Below, piece after piece: positions 5,919 to 7,929 of a stretch of DNA of 7,929 bases; within the stretch, counting starts at the first letter, position 1; every line of letters begins with the position of its first letter. The position numbers and the translations under genes were made by a program. Source of the DNA: an uncultured Microbacterium sp. (GTDB taxonomy: Bacteria > Actinomycetota > Actinomycetes > Actinomycetales > Microbacteriaceae); NCBI GenBank assembly GCA_937926065.1, contig CALANM010000222.1, positions 1 to 7,929 of the forward strand, read 5' to 3'. A model generated the notes under the pieces. It saw nothing but the letters and a program-made list of their open reading frames with translations, did not search any database and had not been told where the DNA came from.

Positions 5919-6572
5919 ATGAGACAGAACCCGAGCTTCACCATGACGGACGTCGCGGAGCTGCGGCGCGTCATCGATGAGAATCCGTGGATGACGCTCG
6001 TCAGCAGCACCGACGACGGGCTCGTCGCATCGCATTACGCTGTGCTCCTCGACGAGGGCCGCGATGATCTCACGATCGTGGGTCACGTGGGCAAGCCCGA
6101 CGACGCGATACACGGCCTGGGGGAGCGGGAGCTGCTCGTCATCGCGCAGGGTCCGCACGGCTATGTCTCCCCGGGGTGGTACGAAGCCGACCAGCCCGCC
6201 GTCCCCACCTGGAACTTCGTGTCGGTGCACCTGTCCGGCGTGCCGCAGATCCTCACTGCGGAGGAGAACCTGCGTGTGCTCGACCGTCTCGTCGCCCGCT
6301 TCGAATCGTCGATGCCGGCCCCGAGGCTGCTCTGGGAACGGCCCAACGACCCCGACTACGTGCGGCGGCTGGAACATGGGACGGTCGGCTTTCGGCTGAC
6401 GCCGACGAGGGTCGTCGCCAAGCGCAAGCTGAGCCAGAACCGCCCGGATGATGTCGTCGACCGCATCATCGAGCAGATCGAGGCGGGAGTCAGCCCCTAC
6501 AGCGACCGGCGTATCGCAGCCGAGATGCGCCGAGCCCACGACGCCATCCGCGATGCGAGAGGAAGACGTTGA
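5919..6572 (+). CDS. PaiB-family FMN-binding split-barrel protein
   Basis: A 217-residue cytosolic protein of the PaiB family (FMN-binding 2 / 'negative transcriptional regulator'). The best signatures are GPHGYVSPGWYE (78-89), VPTWNFVSVHLSG (95-107) and KLSQNR (170-175), all in the order and spacing of B. subtilis PaiB. An N-terminal segment typical of the family (ENPWMTLVSST, 21-31) begins the flavin-reductase-like barrel. The family name comes from B. subtilis, where PaiA/PaiB affect sporulation and protease genes; no helix-turn-helix is visible here, and a flavin- or haem-linked enzyme role is as likely as transcription control. No paiA-like acetyltransferase is in the window. It follows the glycosylase gene by 32 nt and overlaps the amidohydrolase start by 4 bases. 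Confidence 0.92.
   Translation: MRQNPSFTMTDVAELRRVIDENPWMTLVSSTDDGLVASHYAVLLDEGRDDLTIVGHVGKPDDAIHGLGERELLVIAQGPHGYVSPGWYEADQPAVPTWNFVSVHLSGVPQILTAEENLRVLDRLVARFESSMPAPRLLWERPNDPDYVRRLEHGTVGFRLTPTRVVAKRKLSQNRPDDVVDRIIEQIEAGVSPYSDRRIAAEMRRAHDAIRDARGRR
6559..6563 (+). promoter_or_regulatory. Shine-Dalgarno deciding the TTG start of the amidohydrolase
   Basis: GAGGA within the last codons of the PaiB-like gene, 5 nt before the TTG at 6569. No ATG or GTG in this frame lies between here and the start of conserved sequence, so this site supports the unusual TTG start. Confidence 0.6.
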
Positions 6573-7929
6573 GAACAGCACGAGGAGACGCGGTCTCGGT
6601 CATCGCCGGTGCTCGTCTGACCGGGGCGCAGAGGCTCGATCCGTTCGGAGACGAGCCCGTCGACATTCACATAAGCGGCGAGACGATCGCCGATATCGCT
6701 CCAGCGGGTGCGCTGCCACACCGCGGCACGGTGATCGACGCCGCTGGGTGCTGGGTGGTGCCGGGCCTGTGGGATCACCACGTCCACACCGTCCAGTGGG
6801 CTCTCGTCGCTCAGCGCGCCGAGCTCGCCCACGCGGGGTCGGCGCGGGATGCGGCGAGGATCATGGCATCCGCGCCCGTGCTCGGTGACGGGCGTCGCGT
6901 CGGCACCGGATATCGTGACGCTCTGTGGCCCGATGCCCCGTCGCTCGAGCTGCTGGACGCCGCGACCGGTGAGGTGCCGACGTATCTCATCAACGCCGAT
7001 GTGCACAGCGTCTGGCTGAACTCCGCCGCACTGCGGCGGGAGGGGCTCACGGCGCCCGACGGTGTGCTGCGAGAGGAGCCGGCCTTCGAGATCTCGCGGC
7101 GGCTCAACGCGACCGACCCGCGGGAGGGCGATCGACTCGTGGAGCGCGCGCTCGCGGAAGCAGCGGCGAAGGGCGTCGTCGGCATCGTCGACCTCGACAT
7201 GGCCTGGAACGCGGAAGCCTGGGCGCGGCGCCTGGACAGCGGGTTCGACGGCATGCGGATCTCATTCGGCGTATACCCGTCGCAGCTCGAACGCGCGATC
7301 GCCGAGGGCCTCGAGACAGGCGATCACCTGGATGCCGCCGGGCTGGTGCGGGTGGGGTCGCTCAAAGTCATCACCGATGGGTCGCTGGGGACACGCACGG
7401 CCGCGTGCTCGCATTCCTACCCGGGCGATCCGCACAACCACGGTGTGCTCACAGTTCCGCCGGACGACCTGCGGGAGCTGCTGACCCATGCAACCGCTCA
7501 CGGACTCGCCTGTGCCGTCCACGCGATCGGGGACCTCGCCAACACGCACGCGCTCGATGCCTTCGCGGCGACTGGCGCTCGGGGCACGATCGAGCACGCC
7601 CAGCTCGTTGCGCACGCCGACATCGCGCGGTTCGCGCGGCTCGGCGTGGGAGCGAGCGTTCAGCCGGAGCACGCGGTCGACGATCGCGACATGGCAGACA
7701 CGATCTGGGCGAACCAGACGGCGCTGCCGTACCCGCTCCGCGCACTCGCGGACGCCGGGGCGAACCTGCTGTTCGGATCGGACGCGCCGGTGGCGCCTCT
7801 CGACCCGTGGGCGGCGATGTCGGCCGCGGTGCATCGCACCCGCGGGGGCCGTCCCGCGTGGCGACCGGAACAGGGTCTCGACGCCGCGACGGCCCTCGCG
7901 GCATCCACGGCGGGGGGATCCGAGGCAGG
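6569..7929 (+). CDS. YtcJ-like metal-dependent amidohydrolase, 3' end missing
   Basis: The frame is open from the TTG at 6569 to the right edge (453 codons plus 2 nt); family members are usually about 500-550 residues, so the C-terminal end is missing. It belongs to the amidohydrolase superfamily (TIM-barrel hydrolases; YtcJ/AepA-like branch). Visible motifs: PGLWDHHVH (65-73) with metal ligands His71 and His73; SLKVITDGSLGTRTA with Lys266 and Asp270; VHAIGD with His318; IEHAQ with His343; and FGSDAPV with Asp405, the usual catalytic Asp. The metal-site residues are therefore complete. The substrate is unknown: relatives act on amides, imides or cyclic compounds, and specificity cannot be read from sequence. 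The TTG start forms a TTGA overlap with the PaiB-like stop and has GAGGA 5 nt upstream, so translation is probably coupled. Confidence 0.88.
   Translation, partial: MRTARGDAVSVIAGARLTGAQRLDPFGDEPVDIHISGETIADIAPAGALPHRGTVIDAAGCWVVPGLWDHHVHTVQWALVAQRAELAHAGSARDAARIMASAPVLGDGRRVGTGYRDALWPDAPSLELLDAATGEVPTYLINADVHSVWLNSAALRREGLTAPDGVLREEPAFEISRRLNATDPREGDRLVERALAEAAAKGVVGIVDLDMAWNAEAWARRLDSGFDGMRISFGVYPSQLERAIAEGLETGDHLDAAGLVRVGSLKVITDGSLGTRTAACSHSYPGDPHNHGVLTVPPDDLRELLTHATAHGLACAVHAIGDLANTHALDAFAATGARGTIEHAQLVAHADIARFARLGVGASVQPEHAVDDRDMADTIWANQTALPYPLRALADAGANLLFGSDAPVAPLDPWAAMSAAVHRTRGGRPAWRPEQGLDAATALAASTAGGSEA

Noticed and set aside
5877..6581. 234-codon minus-strand frame opposite the PaiB-like gene
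   Set aside because: Shadow of a gene with several intact family motifs and a strong Shine-Dalgarno.
7262..7834. 190-codon minus-strand frame opposite the amidohydrolase
   Set aside because: Arg-rich antisense shadow. The plus-strand frame carries the complete amidohydrolase metal-site set.

Overview
The window is high-GC DNA from an actinobacterium, most likely a member of Microbacteriaceae (Microbacterium-like). This rests on the codon bias, the actinobacterial-type protein sequences (GlbO, an RpiB of the mycobacterial class, a PepN starting with a PGENLTR-like N terminus, a GlbO/PepN/RpiB/Nei neighbourhood like that of mycobacteria) and on closely packed overlapping genes. Genus assignment is inference. 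I see no mobile element, CRISPR array, tRNA, rRNA or sign of recent transfer. It reads as ordinary chromosomal core sequence with a few unusual details, and I did not find a convincing new biological system.

Layout, left to right. The left half (1-4268) lies on the minus strand. In transcription order it holds pepN (aminopeptidase N, 4268 to 1722), a strong GC-rich hairpin that should end the pepN transcript (1704 to 1667), and then a three-gene unit: an MscS-type mechanosensitive channel (1625 to 579), the group II truncated haemoglobin glbO (582 to 115), and the first 39 codons of an FAD/NAD-binding flavoprotein that runs off the left edge (118 to 1). These three genes are joined by two successive 4-base stop/start overlaps (GTGA, then ATGA), each with a good Shine-Dalgarno sequence inside the preceding gene.

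A 131-bp divergent intergenic region (4269-4399) separates pepN from the right-hand, plus-strand unit: rpiB (ribose-5-phosphate isomerase B, 4400-4888), a Nei/Fpg-family DNA glycosylase with an unusual insertion of about 60 residues (4888-5886), a PaiB-family FMN-binding protein (5919-6572) and a YtcJ-like amidohydrolase cut off by the right edge (6569-7929). Junctions are TGATG, a 32-nt gap and TTGA, so the four genes are probably one transcription unit.

Functionally the genes are mixed housekeeping: peptide turnover (PepN), pentose phosphate metabolism (RpiB), oxidative base-damage repair (Nei), haem/oxygen chemistry (GlbO plus a possible flavoprotein partner), osmotic protection (MscS) and two less defined enzymes (PaiB-like, amidohydrolase). 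Both mscS and rpiB start 7 nt after a TAGGAT hexamer, which can be read either as a -10 box of a leaderless transcript or as an AGGA Shine-Dalgarno. There is no gene-free stretch longer than 300 bases.
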